Positions 31,919 through 43,768 of a stretch of 64,000 bases of DNA are shown piece by piece. A model generated the notes under the pieces. The model saw nothing but the letters and a program-made list of their open reading frames with translations. It ran no database searches and was not told where the DNA came from. Within the stretch, counting starts at the first letter, position 1. Every line of letters begins with the position of its first letter. The DNA comes from Taxillus chinensis (lineage: Eukaryota > Streptophyta > Magnoliopsida > Santalales > Loranthaceae): positions 51,548,531 to 51,612,530 of the forward strand of contig CM042084.1 of the NCBI GenBank assembly GCA_023512835.1. The letters run 5' to 3'. The position numbers were made by a program, and so were the translations under genes.

Positions 31919-31936
31919 TCCCTAGTAGAGTCACCA
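31919..31936 (-). other. Tat-2 primer-binding site
   Basis: Minus strand TGGTGACTCTACTAGGGA, two bases inside the LTR. It is a mutated form of TGGCGACTCTGCTGGGGA, the PBS usual in Tat/Ogre elements (tRNA-Arg type, from memory). Confidence 0.75.
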
Positions 31937-31938
31937 GC

Positions 31939-33507
31939 TATCATCACCCGGTGTTGTCCGGGCTTGTGATTGGCATGAGATTACTCCTTTGGATGGAGAT
32001 TTGGTCATTGAGCTATCATTGCCATAACTCGCACAGAACCAAAAAAGAGAGATAAAAAAATAGAGTCACCACCACACAAAAATGAAGGTGTGCTTGGCCA
32101 CCTAGAGGGGTCTACGGTCCCAGAGAATAGGTTCGGGAGTCGGTTACGTGTCGAGAAGGAAGAAGAATTCTTGCAACCCCACAACGCCCAGAATTAGTAC
32201 CTAGTCTTTGTCTATGGGTGCTTGCTTATTTTAATTTTCCTTTTCTTTCTTTTTTATTTCATTGAAGAATGGGGTGGTTTTATTTAGAAAAATAGAATTT
32301 TATTCTTTTGTTTTATCTAGGAAAACAGAAAGAAAGCTAGTAGTATGAAGAGCACAGCACGGAGCTCAGATTCATTACCACAGTTGATGTTGGCTAGGCG
32401 GCAAAGATATAAACATAGGGCTTAATCGCACAGCCACCGGAGCCTGGATTTGTCAAAAAAGAACTTGGGGTTTTATCTAAAAAATGAAAAATAGGGTCTG
32501 GTAACATGAAGAGCATATTGTGAAGCTCAAATTCACTGCCAGATGCAGTGTTGGCCAAGTGGCGAGGATATGAGCATAAAAGCTCAATCCCATGGCCACC
32601 GGGCCTCTAAAACGATTTTTGTATTTTTGAATAAAAAAGATGAGATTCTTGATGTAGTTTACGATGAAGAATGTGTGAGAGAAGGGAATAAAAACCTAGA
32701 AATAGGAGTTGATGTTCCTGCTAGTGCCTTACTCCCTCCTTTGAATGTTTGAAGAATGTGAGGATAAAATCACGCAAAGGTGGCGAGGGATATCTATTTG
32801 TTAGCTCCTATCAGCAAGAATTTGTTCTAAAACAGCACCACGTTTCCCTCTTTTCAGAAATAGGAACCCAGAATTTGCAAACTGCTTTTTGGGATTTCAC
32901 CTGCCAGATTTTTGCGATCTTCGAGGCTACGACTGTGAGTCTTCGAGGCAGTGTCTAGAGACCTTCAAGGCTGTAGTGTCCAGAGATCTTCGAGGCTTTG
33001 TCTACGAGGCTTCGAGGCTGCGACTCCGAGGCTTTCGATGCTGTGTCTGCGAGGCTCCAAGGTTGCATCTGCGAGGCTTCGAGGCTGTAGCTGCGAGGCT
33101 TCGAGGCTGCGACTGCGAGCCTTCGAGGCTACGACTGCGAGCCTTCGAGGCTACGACTGCGAGGCTTCGAGGAGTCGACTGCGAGGCTTCGAGGCTATGA
33201 CTGTGAGGCTTCGAGGCTGCGATTGTGAGGCTTTGAGGCTATGACTGTGAGGCTTCGACGCTGTGACTGCGAGGGCATTTATCATCTTTTCGCAAGCTTG
33301 AATTTTCATGCCCAAAACCATTTTGGCCATAACTTCCTCGTTTCAAGTCGGATTAGGGCACGATCGAGTGGGTTAGTCTCCAAATTCCATCCTCTATCCT
33401 TTGGTGCTGATCTTGGGGAATTTTGAGGTCTTTGGGAAATGGCTCTCACTCTTGGCTTCTCCACTGAGTTCGGATGCAATCTGGCTCGGTCAAAATGGGG
33501 TCCAATA
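31939..33507 (-). mobile_element. Tat-2 5' LTR
   Basis: On minus it starts (TATTGGACC)CCATTTTGACCG at 33507, a mutated TGTTGGACC, and ends GGTGATGATA at 31939. It is similar to the Tat-1 LTR at both ends. The sequence beyond 33507 is unrelated (LTR-K), so Tat-2 appears to be inserted in that LTR. Confidence 0.75.
32925..33270. repeat. GAGGCTTCGAGGCTGCGACT tandem array in Tat-2 LTR
   Basis: A unit of about 20-21 bp, about 16 copies with variants. Reverse-complement relative of the Tat-1 LTR array at 27984-28160. Confidence 0.9.
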
Positions 33508-34339
33508 GTTGTTTTAAATAATAATTATTTGAAATTACTATTTGTTAATTATATATGGAATTGGTGGTATTGGAGCTAGTTGGGTTAACTGCAGGTCCCA
33601 CATAGGGCTGGCAAGAGACCGTAGGTCCCCCATGTGGCTAGTTAACCCAGGTCCCATATGTGGCAGGTTGTCGTTAGGGACACCGTAAGTCCCACATATG
33701 GCTATCTGGTAGTGACTGGATTCTTGGAGTTGGTAGCGGGGATCCTGTGGATGGTTGAATTACCAGTGCGAACCTTTAGTGAATGAAATGTAATGTGTGT
33801 GATGTTATATTTTTTGATTTAATGTAAGCTTATTATGATAGAATAGGACAATACACTAGCATAAGCATACACCGATCTTGTAGACTTAGGATTCCATGTT
33901 ATAGGACGGTGTGGAGATGGAGATCACCTACTGGGCATTCGTGCTCACCCCTACCTTTTTGACATGTTTCAGGTATCAACTCATTCGCTAGAGGCTGGTC
34001 CTAGGTTAACTGTCTTTTATTTCACATTCTGTCATAACTTGGTTTATAGATTTTATAAGACATGATTGGTTTTTATTATTTGAATGTCCGGATGAGGGTT
34101 CGTGAAAGTTATATTGGATTTTCAGCATGACTTTATTAGTAATAACTTATTTTTTTAGCTTTATAGCATGTGGGAATGTATAAGAATACCCCTAATGTAT
34201 GAATGTATAGGTAAATTTCGGACAACACCCGCTGTGTAGTCCATATCGGTGCTAGCCACCAACCCCTTGACCCTTCGGGTGTGGGCATGGGGAAGTCACA
34301 CCCTTAGTTCCGGTCTTTTCAGCATTTGGGGGCATGACA
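33508..34339 (+). mobile_element. LTR-K: truncated Tekay-like LTR, 3' part
   Basis: It ends GGGGGCATGACA at 34339. It carries GCTCACCCC at 33943-33951 and an acceptor-like TTTCAG at 33967-33972. Near 34240-34300 it has the CACCAACCCCTTGACCCTTC phrase shared with 1897-1915 and 39450-39475. A short minisatellite (GGTCCCACAT / GTCCCACATATGGC words) lies at 33590-33710. The left part is missing where Tat-2 starts. Confidence 0.65.
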
Positions 34340-34582
34340 TCTGGGCCCTATTGCGGATAATGATCAATGCACAAGGTACCGTACTAAACCTTGCTAACCT
34401 AAATTGTGATAAACCCAGGTATAGATTATGCATGAATGCAACAGGTAGAGAAAGCAATAAATCGCAACTATCATGACATTAAAGCATACAAATCACAACT
34501 ATGATACAAAAATGATAAATAATAAGCAAATAAAAAAATGAAAACCTCCCAATCCCTGTTCTAGGCCTAACCCTCTAAGTAT
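34340..34582 (-). other. Tat-3 5' leader remnant
   Basis: Non-coding, A-rich on plus; it follows the PBS. Nothing else recognised. Confidence 0.5.
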
Positions 34583-34600
34583 ATCCCAGCAGAGTCGCTA
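34583..34600 (-). other. Tat-3 primer-binding site
   Basis: Minus strand TAGCGACTCTGCTGGGAT, separated from the LTR by GC as in Tat-2; one or two changes from TGGCGACTCTGCTGGGGA. Confidence 0.75.
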
Positions 34601-34602
34601 GC

Positions 34603-37266
34603 TATCCTTACCGGTTTTCGTCCGAGCCGCAACCAAGTGATAAAATGTACAGAGTCGCCACCAACTATTTTGTGGGGTGCAGTTGGTCACCTAAAATGTG
34701 AGTGGTCTACATTACCAAATAAAGGTTCAGGGGTTAATTACATGTACGGAAGGATTAGCACCCCTACAGTGCCCTTTCAGTTCTTATGTTAGGAGGAAGA
34801 GATTTCTATTTGTTTTCACTGTTTTGATTGGGTTAAGGCACTACTATTTTCCTAAAAAAGTCAATGTTTTTTTATTTAACTAAGTTATTTGTCTAAGTCA
34901 TGGTTAAAATTGATCTACCCTAAATTTCTAAAGGTAATCCTAAAAGTTTTATTTTACACTTCACATTTTTTATCTTCTTCTTTTTTGTTTTTTTTTTGTT
35001 TTTGTTGAAAGCATTTTTTTGCTTATTTATTTGAAAGAATTGAAGCTAAGTCTACACATGTTAAAACCTAAAATGCATATTTGTGTTTTTTAGTTTTGGC
35101 CATGACTAAAGGAACACACATATTAAAATAAATGTGAAGTGTGTGATTGTGACATCCACAAATAACATAAAAACACACTATTTTTTTATGCCTCTCATTG
35201 TTTTTTTCTTTTTTTTTTCTTTTTTTATTGCTATTACATATTACAACTTTGCGTAAAAAGAGATAACACACAGTATAATACGACAATTACAAACACAAAA
35301 AAAATAAAAATAAATCAACACAACACAACAATCACAAAAAGAAAAGAATAGATTAAGACAATGAAATAAAAATTGACCCGACTTTGTCTTGGACTTGGGG
35401 CTCCGATTGCAGCAATGTTGGCAGGGAGGCACGACTCCAAAGGCTAGTGGCTGAAAATGCAAATGAACCTGTTTTTTAGTTGATTTATGATCTTGATATT
35501 ATTGCTGGAAATATGAGGAAAAGAAACGGAAATAGCATTCGGGAAATGAAAATGGTTTTAGGAATTATGGGCTTTTAATGGGGAAGAATGAGTGTATGGG
35601 TATTTGGAAAAGTAGTCAGACTACGTAGGCAAGGGGAATGACAACAATTTAGAGAGTCTTTCTAGGCAAAGGGGTTCGTCTATGAAAATGACTGAATAGC
35701 AGAATGGCAAAACGTCCTCTCTCTTTCGGATCTCTTCTGTCTGATTTCTCTTATAGAATAATCTCCCCTCTTCTGATACCATCCTCATTTGCATGTGGGG
35801 AGCGAACCACTTTTTATAGAAGGGCAAACTTTGGGAGCACCATCATTAATGTGCATTTATCTCCCTTCTATGAGTGTTCTCCTTTTTTGTTGCAAGGTTC
35901 TAGCTGCTGTCGAGTTATTAAACGACCTGTGCTTGCCCTTTTGTTTGCATATGAGCACATGTGACCGACAGGCGTTGAAAAGCGTCTGCCCAGCTAATAC
36001 TAACACATCCCATGAATGAACAGTGAGCAAACCCGTGGATTGGCCAAACAGCGAAGGTCAAAGGTCGATGAGGCCGAAGGTCAGTGGAGGCACGAATCTG
36101 GATCAATGGAAGGCTCGGATCCGTATCATGAGAAGTTTATTCCGGATGATTGGAGGCTTATTCCGGCTCAATGGAAAGCTCGAATTCTTACTCCGTCTCA
36201 GTGGAGGTTTAGTCCATATCAATAGAAGGCTCGGATCCTTACTCCGTATCAGTGGAGGCTTAGTCTGGATCAATGGAAGGCTCGGATCCTTACTCCGTAT
36301 CAGTAGAGGCTTAGTCTAAATCAATAGAAGCCTCAGATCCGTACTCCATATCAATATAGGCTTAGTCTGGATCAATGGAAGGCTCTGATCCTTACTTCGA
36401 ATCAGTAGAGGCTTTAATCTGAATTAGTGGAAGGCTCGGATCCTTACTCCGTATCAGTATAGGCTTAGTTTGGATCAATGGAAGGCTCTAATCCTTACTC
36501 CAAATCGGTAGAGGCTTTAATCCGAATTAGTGGAAGGCTCGGATCCTTACTCCGTATCGGTATAGGCTCGATCCGGATTAGTAGAAGGCTTGGATCCTTA
36601 CTCCGTATCGGTGGAGGCTTTAATCCGGATTAGTGGAAGGCTTGGATCCTTACTCCGTATCGGTATAGGCTTTGTCCGGATCGGTGGAAGGCTCGGATCC
36701 TTACTCCGTATCGATGGAGGCTTAGTCCGGGTCAATGGGAGGCTCGAGATCCTTATTCCTTATCGGCGTGGCTTTAATCTGGATTGGTGCTGGCTCGGAT
36801 CCTTATTCCGTATCGGTGATGCTTTAATATGGATTAGTGGAAAGCTCGGATCCATACACCATATCAATAAGGCTTAGTTCGGCTTTGACCATGATGCTCC
36901 GGATTTGACCTTTTGACCACGATGATACAAATTTGACCCATCGACCATGATTGGTTTAGCCCTAAATTCATCATTTGAACTCAGAATTATGCATGGTCAA
37001 GTGTATTGTTCTCCAAATTTCACCCTCGACCATGATTGGTTTAGCCCTAAATTCATCATTTGAACTTAGAATTATGCATGGTCAAGTGTATTGTTCTCCA
37101 AATTTCATCCTCTATCACTTGGTGTTGGCCTTGGGAAACTTCAGTGACTTGTAGTAGAGGTTCTCAATTTTGGGCTTCCCTAGACCTGTTCACAAGATAT
37201 TGTGTGGGTAGATAAATATTAAACATAGGGTAAGTATGTCAAACCTGAACGAAATGGGCTCCAACA
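34603..37266 (-). mobile_element. Tat-3 LTR (2.66 kb)
   Basis: On minus it starts TGTTGGAGCCCATTTCG at 37266 and ends GGTAAGGATA at 34603 (TA for CA). It shares the AAGGATTAGCACCCCTACAG block (34751-34770) and the start region with the solo LTR at 11543-27978. Confidence 0.75.
36095..36875. repeat. About 60-bp tandem array in Tat-3 LTR
   Basis: A unit containing GGCTCGGATCCTTACTCCGT and AGGCTTAGTCCGGATC-like words, roughly 12-13 degenerate copies. Confidence 0.9.
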
Positions 37267-38031
37267 GCTACCCTTTTTATGCATTGTTTGTATACAAACA
37301 GTATACAAAGATAACAGGGACTCATTTTGGATGAGTTGGAGCACTTACCTGACTTACCTGCTGCTGAGGTTGGTTTAGAGCATTTGGATGGCTGGAAGAG
37401 AAATCCTGGCTGCCTCGTGAAAAAAGAAAGTCTGACTACCTAGGTTGGAAAGAAGGTAGCTAATTCCAGTCTATTCAGGAATAAGGTAAACAGACAAACC
37501 CGGACCGCCCCGGGAAAACTAAAAAGAAATGAGGTTAAACCAATTTGTTCAAGAAGAAGCTCAAACAAAGGAAAAATGGACCGCCCTGGGAAAATTGAAA
37601 TCCTGACCACCCAGGATGGAAAGAACGTAGCTAATTCCAGTCTGTTTTGGAAGAAGCTAGACACAAAAACCCGGACCACCCTAGGAAAATTGAAAAGAAA
37701 CAAGCTAAAACTAGTTTGTTCAGGAAGAAGCTCAAACAAAGGAAAAAATGGACTTCCCTGGGAAAATTGAGTTCCTGACCGCCCATGATGGAAAGAACGT
37801 AGCTAATTCTAGTCTATTTAGGAAGAAACTAGGCACACAAACCAGGACCGCCAAGGATAGAAAGAAAGCAGCTAATTCCAGCTTTTAGGAAGAAGCTTAA
37901 ACGAAGGAAACGGGACCACCCTAGGTTTGATGTTGTATGATGATGTATGATGATGCATGATGATGCATGTTCTATAATGATTGTTTGATGCTTGTATGAA
38001 GGTTGCATGCATCCATAATGTAATGACATAT
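37267..38031 (-). other. Tat 3' untranslated region with about 172-bp tandem repeats and PPT
   Basis: On minus the last bases AAAAAGGGTAGC (37267-37278) abut the LTR start as a PPT. The preceding TTATCTTTG...ACAAACAA words match Tat-1 upstream of 11178. Units beginning CTGAC(C/T)(A/G)CC with GGAAAGAACGTAGCTAATTC recur at about 37430, 37602 and 37774, with a partial copy at 37850. No gene. Confidence 0.65.
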
Positions 38032-39529
38032 TGTAAGGACCCGTATTTGAGGGGTTCTTGGAGTTAGCCTTGAGTAAGAGGCCTTGTTTTAGAGAATGAA
38101 CATCAGCACAGTGATGTACTCGTCAAATGGAGAATTTTGACTATGCTTGGGGTCGATTCGGAGTTCGAGGCCCTGTGGGGTATTTTGGGAATTTCACATG
38201 AATTAAAATATACATGGCCTGGAGTTGAAACCAGGCCATGTACCCTAACTTTAGAGCCTAATAACTCACAATCTAAAAAGAATTTGAGAGAGGTCCTTTA
38301 GAGAAAAGTGATTAAAACAACAAAACAAAGGTCTTTGTGCAAAATATGGCTACACGCCATATTGCACGTGAAAAGCCCATTTCACGTGCAAGCCCAATTG
38401 GTTTGAAATTTTACCCCAACGTTCCTTGAGATGTGTAGCCATATTTTGCACGTCATATGACCCATATGACGTGCACCCCCTTATTTTACCTCCTCTGGCT
38501 TCCCCATTTAGCCAGAAGGTTCTTGAGTGGAAGATAATGTGATTGGGATGAAGTCCCGGAGTTAATTTACTTAAAAACTTACCAGAACGGTTAAGGAACA
38601 CTGATATGGGAAAAGAAACTGTATACTGTGAATGTTACTGAGATTGTGGCTGCACTACATGAACTGAGTGCATTATAAATCATACTGATATGTGCTGAGT
38701 TGTATTATGCCTGTTGAGCATCTTGTACTGAGATAAATTATGCCTGCTAGGCACCTTGTGCTGAGTTATGTGGCTACATTTCACTGAGTTTTGTTTGAGT
38801 GCTTAATGCTGTATGCTACGGGACAGCTGCTAAGTTGGAACCCTTTTGATTATAGGACAGTCATTGGACTGGAGCCTTGGGTACGGGACAGTCACTAGAC
38901 TGGAGCCTTGAGTATGGGACAGTTATATCATTGGAACCCGCCTCTTTGAATATGGGATGTGTTTGATGGTTTTTGTGTGTGGTTTCAACTAGTTCACTAC
39001 AGTAGCACAAGCATCCACTAAACATGCATTCTAGTAGAGTGGGATGGGCCCGGGGAGACTTGATCCCTACTGAGCTGTGGTTTGCTCACCCCTCCTTTGA
39101 ACTGTTCTTTTTGCAGGGTCTAGCCGGCGATAAGTGACAGAGCGGAGGTCATTGACCATAGAGGCTATGGGACCCTCCTTATTTGATTGTTAATGTATCT
39201 GTGGCTTTCTGTTTTGGTTTGGGCTATTTTGTAAATTGAATTTGGTATTTTGGGTTTGTTGGGAGCTTTTCCCCATTTGAGTTGTAATAGGCTTGAGTCC
39301 TCTTTGAAATGAAGTAAAATGTGGTATGGTATTTTGACCGAATGATGATTGTGTGTATGGTTTGAAATCAGGGGCATGTCCTTTGGCATGTTAGCCCGGA
39401 TGTGTAGTATTGGGACAACACCCATTGCATAAGTCCAGTCTAGGTGCTTGCACCAACCCCTTGACCCTTCGGGTGCAGGCATGGGCAGTCACTAACCGTT
39501 TCCAGGTGTAAGGAAATTGGGGCGTGACA
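38032..39529 (+). mobile_element. G1 5' LTR
   Basis: TGTAAGGACCCG to GGGGCGTGACA. It is homologous to the M LTRs (minus-strand sense) at the start and at the GGGATGGGCCCGGGGAGACT / GCTCACCCCTCC block (39040-39093). CACGTG cores at 38365-38370 and 38383-38388 form an inverted repeat, with the neighbouring core in antisense orientation relative to the G2 LTR. A minisatellite of about 36 bp (GGGACAGTCACTAGACTGGA words) lies at 38818-38942. Confidence 0.85.
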
Positions 39530-39532
39530 ATA

Positions 39533-39544
39533 TGGTATCGAGCG
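39533..39544 (+). other. G1 primer-binding site (mutated)
   Basis: TGGTATCGAGCG instead of TGGTATCAGAGC, one base lost. Confidence 0.8.
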
Positions 39545-40087
39545 TCATGGTCTAGTGGACCTAGGATAGTGGGGAGGGATGATTACTTCGAGACCCTTGG
39601 CAGACAGTATAGGGCACGCCCGATCACCATGGACCCATCTGGTTTTCTGGGGTGTACTTAGGAGTAGTTAGACCAGGGAGTAGGACATTTGCATTTAGGT
39701 TGAGGTGCATACATGCGTGGCATTAGGGCACTAGTTTGAATTTCTGTATAAATGTTATGATCTGGTGTGATATGTTGTCGAACATAATTGTTGAAACTTG
39801 ATACCTGAATAATGAATGTTGAGTGATTGATATTGAAAGTTGATACTGAGTGTTAATGCTAAGTGTTAGAGCTAAACAATTGATGCTGAATGTTAGTCTT
39901 GGATAATTGGTATTGAATGTTCTTGTTAAATAATTGATACTTGAAAGTTTATGCTTGGAAGTTGATACTTGTGTGAATTGTTATTATGCAATTTTGGGCA
40001 ATTACCCTAAATGAGTACCTCATGGTCCATAAGAATGAGGGTGTGTAACCTAATATACTGACTCTAGTCTTATCTAATGTGTAGAAA
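39545..40087 (+). other. G1 5' leader
   Basis: Non-coding, AT-rich, with several TTGATACTGAATGTT-like repeats at 39800-39960. No gene. Confidence 0.6.
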
Positions 40088-41491
40088 ATGCCTCCTAGGA
40101 GAATAACCCGAGCTACCCCAGCTATAGAAAATGAGTCTTTTGCACGAGTTGGACAAGAGGGAGAACAACGAGTAGAGGGTGATGATCCCATAGAGCGGAT
40201 CATGGCCCAAGTTAGAGCTTTGAGCGAGAATGTACAAGGAATGCGTGAGGACCTTAGGGGAGAGATCCTAAATGAGGTACATTAGGAGATGCTGGCACGG
40301 CAGGTGCCACCACCTTCCCCACCCCGTGAGGCAGAACCTCCACGCAGGTAGGAAGTGCCAGTGAGACGGGAGGAAGAAGACATGGTGACGCGTTTCCGGA
40401 AGGAACACCCACCAAGGTTCAAGGGAGGAGCTGAACCTCTAGCAGCAGAGCATTGGCTGTGCCAGATAGAGCACATATTCTCTTTTCTCCGACCCAGGAG
40501 GAAGATAAAGTGAGGCTGGCAGTCTGCCAGTTGGAAGAAGAAACCCTGGAGTGGTGGCTGAGCATATCAAGGAGCCGGGACATGGAGGCCATGTCCTGGG
40601 ATGAGTTCCTCCAGCTATTTCATGAGGAATTCTTCCCAAAGTCATTGCGGTGGCAGAAAGGGTAGAGTTCAGCAGCTTGAAGCAGGGCTCACGCTCAGTG
40701 GTTGAGTATGAGCGGGACTTTAGAGGACTGAGCCGGTTTGCCTAGAGGCAATTTCTAGAGAGGATTTGAAGGCCCATAAAATTACCATGGGACTCAGACC
40801 TGCCCTGAAGCAAAGGATAGAAATGCTAAGGTTGAAAACTTATGCGGAAGTCGTTGACACAGCCAAAATTGTTGAGAGAGGATTAGAGGAGGGAAGACAA
40901 GCTCATCAAGAGCGGCTGGGACAGAGTGGACGTGACAAGCAAGGGGATTCCAAGAGACAAAAGGTTGAGTCTGGGAGTGGGACTTTTCCCAAGGACCGGG
41001 GCCAAGCTTCAATGGCTCCAGCGAGGTCCCGTAGTTTTGGAGGACAAGGAGGCTCAGCTGTGAGTTTTCCCAAAGAGTGTGCTTGTTGTGACCAGTCAGT
41101 ACACCTGAAACGTGAGTGCCCCAAACAGCACCTGTCATGTCATGGCTGTGGGAAGACATGGCACCTTAGAATAATACATTTCAGTAAGGGGAACAGTCGG
41201 GGAGCTGGAAGTGTGACACAAGGAGGCAGGGGAGGAACCCAATCTCGAGCCCCAGCTCCGAGGCCAGCACGTTCGTGGCAACCTAGTCAGGCTGGTTCCA
41301 ACTATGCCAAATCACAAGGAGGATCGGAGGGGCGTCCAAGTGGACTCCAGGCTGGAGCTAAAGGGAAGGCTGTAGAGGCAAGTGTTGGGGCGAGTCAAGG
41401 CAGAGCGTACGCGCTTACCTCAGCACCCGCAGAGAGGGAGGACCTTCCATCACCCTCCGAGGATGGCAGAGCTAGGTCTTTAGTAGTATGA
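40088..41491 (+). pseudogene. G1 gag
   Basis: It starts MPPRRITRATPA, matching the starts at 49811 (M1, minus), 55843 (M2, minus) and 61169 (G2). The capsid words LEWWLSISRSRD and DEFLQLFHEEFFP are at 40550-40640. The two zinc knuckles are damaged: CACCDQSVHLKREC and CHGCGKTWHLRIIH (last Cys lost), about 41080-41175. A TAG at 40283-40285, further stops, and a shift near 40665-40760 break it, and a TGA at 41489-41491 separates it from the protease in the same frame. The family protein packages the genomic RNA. Confidence 0.85.
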
Positions 41492-42110
41492 GGTACTATT
41501 TTACTATCCCATACTGTAGTTGTTGTACTGTTTGATACTGGAGCATCGTGCTCCCTGATTGCGGAGTCCTTGGTTGAGGGCCTTGGACTTGTTTGTGTGA
41601 GGGCTGATAGGCCTCTGTGTGTTGAGTCACCTATGGGAGGAACGGTGACAATAAACTGTGTATGTCGTGAATGTGTACCAACAATTGGAGAAGTTGAACT
41701 CCAATTTGATCTTTATGTGATGCCTATGAGGACATTCGATTTGATTCTGGGAATGGATTGGTTATTGGCCTTTCAGGCTAAGATTGACTGCTATAGACGA
41801 CGAGTGTCGTTTACTTCACCCACAGGAACTTCCTGTACTATAGTGGGTGAATGGGATGAGAATGTCGGAAGAGCAGGGCTAATGAGGGAGCTATGGGGTA
41901 ATATTACCCATAGACTTGCTACTCTAACCTTCGAGGCAGAAGATAACTTAGAGAAAAGAGTGTGGCCTGATGTGCTTGAGAACTTCCAGGATGTGTTTCG
42001 TGGAGAGTTAGTGGAATTACCTCCACACAGGGGTACTGAGTTCACAATTGAACTAGTACCCGGGGTGGGACCTATCTCCCAAGTGGCATACTGGATGGGA
42101 CCTGCTGAAT
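41492..42110 (+). pseudogene. G1 aspartic protease region
   Basis: VLFDTGASCSLIAESLVEGLGL (about 41530-41595) carries the DTGA active site. [26 protein letters not shown] (41738-41815) is the conserved flap/helix region of Tekay proteases. It is in frame with RT until a shift at about 42250. Confidence 0.85.
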
Positions 42111-42708
42111 TAAGAGAGCTACAAAAGCAAATAAAGGAGCTTGGAGATAAAGGCTTCTTTCGCCCAAGTACATCCCCTTGGGGTGCACCAGGACTATTTG
42201 CTAAGAAGGCGGACGGGTCGTTGAGACTCTGTATTGACTACCGGAAGGCTGAACCAAGTGACGGTAAAGAATAAATATCCGTTACTGAGGATTGATGACT
42301 TATTCGACCAACTGAGTGGAGCACGGTGGTTTTCAAAAATTGATCTCCGTTCGGGGTACCATCAGCTGAGGGTCAGGAGGAAGGATATCCCTAAGACTGC
42401 ATTCAGGTGCAGATACGGACATTATGAGTGGCTAGTGATGCCTTTTGGGCTTACGAACGCACCGGTAGTGTTTATGCATCTAATGAATCAGGTATTTGCC
42501 CCATACCTAGATTCCTTCGTAGTGGTGTTCATTGATGACATCCTCGTATATTCTAAGACCCGAGAGGAGCATGGGGATCATCTGACCGTGGTGTTGCAGA
42601 CACTACGAAATCATCAGTTATATGCTAAATTTAGTAAGTGCAACTTCGGGATGAGAGAGGTGCATTTCCTTGGGCACGTGGTATCTGCTGAAGGAGAAAG
42701 AGTGGACC
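42111..42708 (+). pseudogene. G1 reverse transcriptase, cut by M insertion
   Basis: [32 protein letters not shown] (42150-42245), then a shift, then [47 protein letters not shown] and the catalytic FIDDILVYS (about 42530-42555). The insertion begins at 42709, and the reading frame is taken up again at 58578 after the second GGACC. Confidence 0.9.
42704..42708. repeat. Target-site duplication GGACC, left copy
   Basis: Pairs with 58573-58577. Removing 42709-58577 restores the RT reading of G1 across the site. Confidence 0.92.
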
Positions 42709-43051
42709 TGTCACGCCCCAAGTTTCCTTCCCCCTGGAAATGGGTAATGACTGCCCATGCCCGCACCCGAAGGGTCAAGGGTTCGGTGTAAACACCAAAG
42801 TGAGGACACCTACCGCGGGTGCTGTCCTATTCCTGTATCACAAGTCAACATGCCAAGGGGCATGTACCTGTTTCCATGCCAAGCACACCACCACAATATA
42901 TATACATACAGTATTCACAACACAATACATCAATTACATTGCTTAGAGGCTTCCAGCCCTTTTACAACCTACTAGGGAACAAGCTCCCAATAATAGATAA
43001 ACCAGGGTACACAGTTCAAACACAGAACCTCAAATACAACGAAATCACCAA

Positions 43052-43054
<3 letters not shown>

Positions 43055-43096
<42 letters not shown>
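43055..43096. repeat. (TA)n microsatellite in LTR A
   Basis: About 21 TA units. Corresponding arrays: 50657-50702 in LTR B (broken by one AA) and 56693-56727 in LTR C, all of different length. Confidence 0.95.
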
Positions 43097-43098
<2 letters not shown>

Positions 43099-43768
43099 AC
43101 CATACAGCCCCAGTGGCCTACCGACTCAGCTCTTCCGCCTATCGCCTGCTAGGTCCTGCAAAGAACAATTCATAGGAGGGGTGAGCACACCACGGCTCGC
43201 AGGGATCGAGTCTCCCCGGTCCCCATCCCACTCTAAAACTATGCATGTCAAGTGGATGCATGTGCTCGTGTAGTGACTTAAGCTAAAACAACCATCACCC
43301 AGTAAAACACGCCTCATACCTCAGCCCGCACTGGAGGGTAGAGGACACCCCGCCACCACGGCGACGTGACATACCACACCTGGCAAATGTGAATCTCATC
43401 TCAAGGGGTACAGTATAATGACTGTCCCATACTCAACTCAATCCCCGCGTTTCTGGGGTTCTCATCTCAACTCCCTGCGTTTCTGGGGTCCTCAACATAC
43501 ACATTTCAACACATACAACTCAACAATCTCAACTCAACAAACATAACTCAACAAACACAGCACAAACATGCAACTCATTTCGCATACAAAAAACTCAACT
43601 CAGAATGTAAAACAACAGATAGTCTCAGAACAATTACATCATTTCATATCACATTATCTAACTCCTCCTGGTCCCTAAAGTCCACACATTTCTCACACTC
43701 ATAGTCTGGATCATAAACAACCTTTCAAAGGAAGCTCATCCACCTCAAGGGGAGCCCAAAACAAGCTG

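Larger units (their letters stand above)
29678..33507 (-). mobile_element. Tat-2: 5' part of a Tat/Ogre-lineage element
   Basis: On minus: a 5' LTR (33507-31939), a GC spacer, PBS (31936-31919), leader, ORF1 (31400-30017) and the start of a second ORF (29831-29678). At 29677 Tat-1 interrupts it; the rest should lie left of the window. An extra ORF before gag is a known trait of Ogre-type elements. Confidence 0.75.
34340..38031 (-). mobile_element. Tat-3: internal-LTR-internal remnant of Tat elements
   Basis: One LTR (37266-34603 on minus) has Tat 3' internal sequence upstream (38031-37267, ending in a PPT) and a PBS plus leader downstream (34600-34340). A single element cannot give this order. 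It fits a tandem pair sharing an LTR, later truncated on both sides (LTR-K at 34339, G1 at 38032). Confidence 0.65.

Noticed and set aside
43055..43096. TA array as an origin or matrix attachment site
   Set aside because: A plain microsatellite that varies in length among the three copies of the same LTR. Nothing else supports a function.
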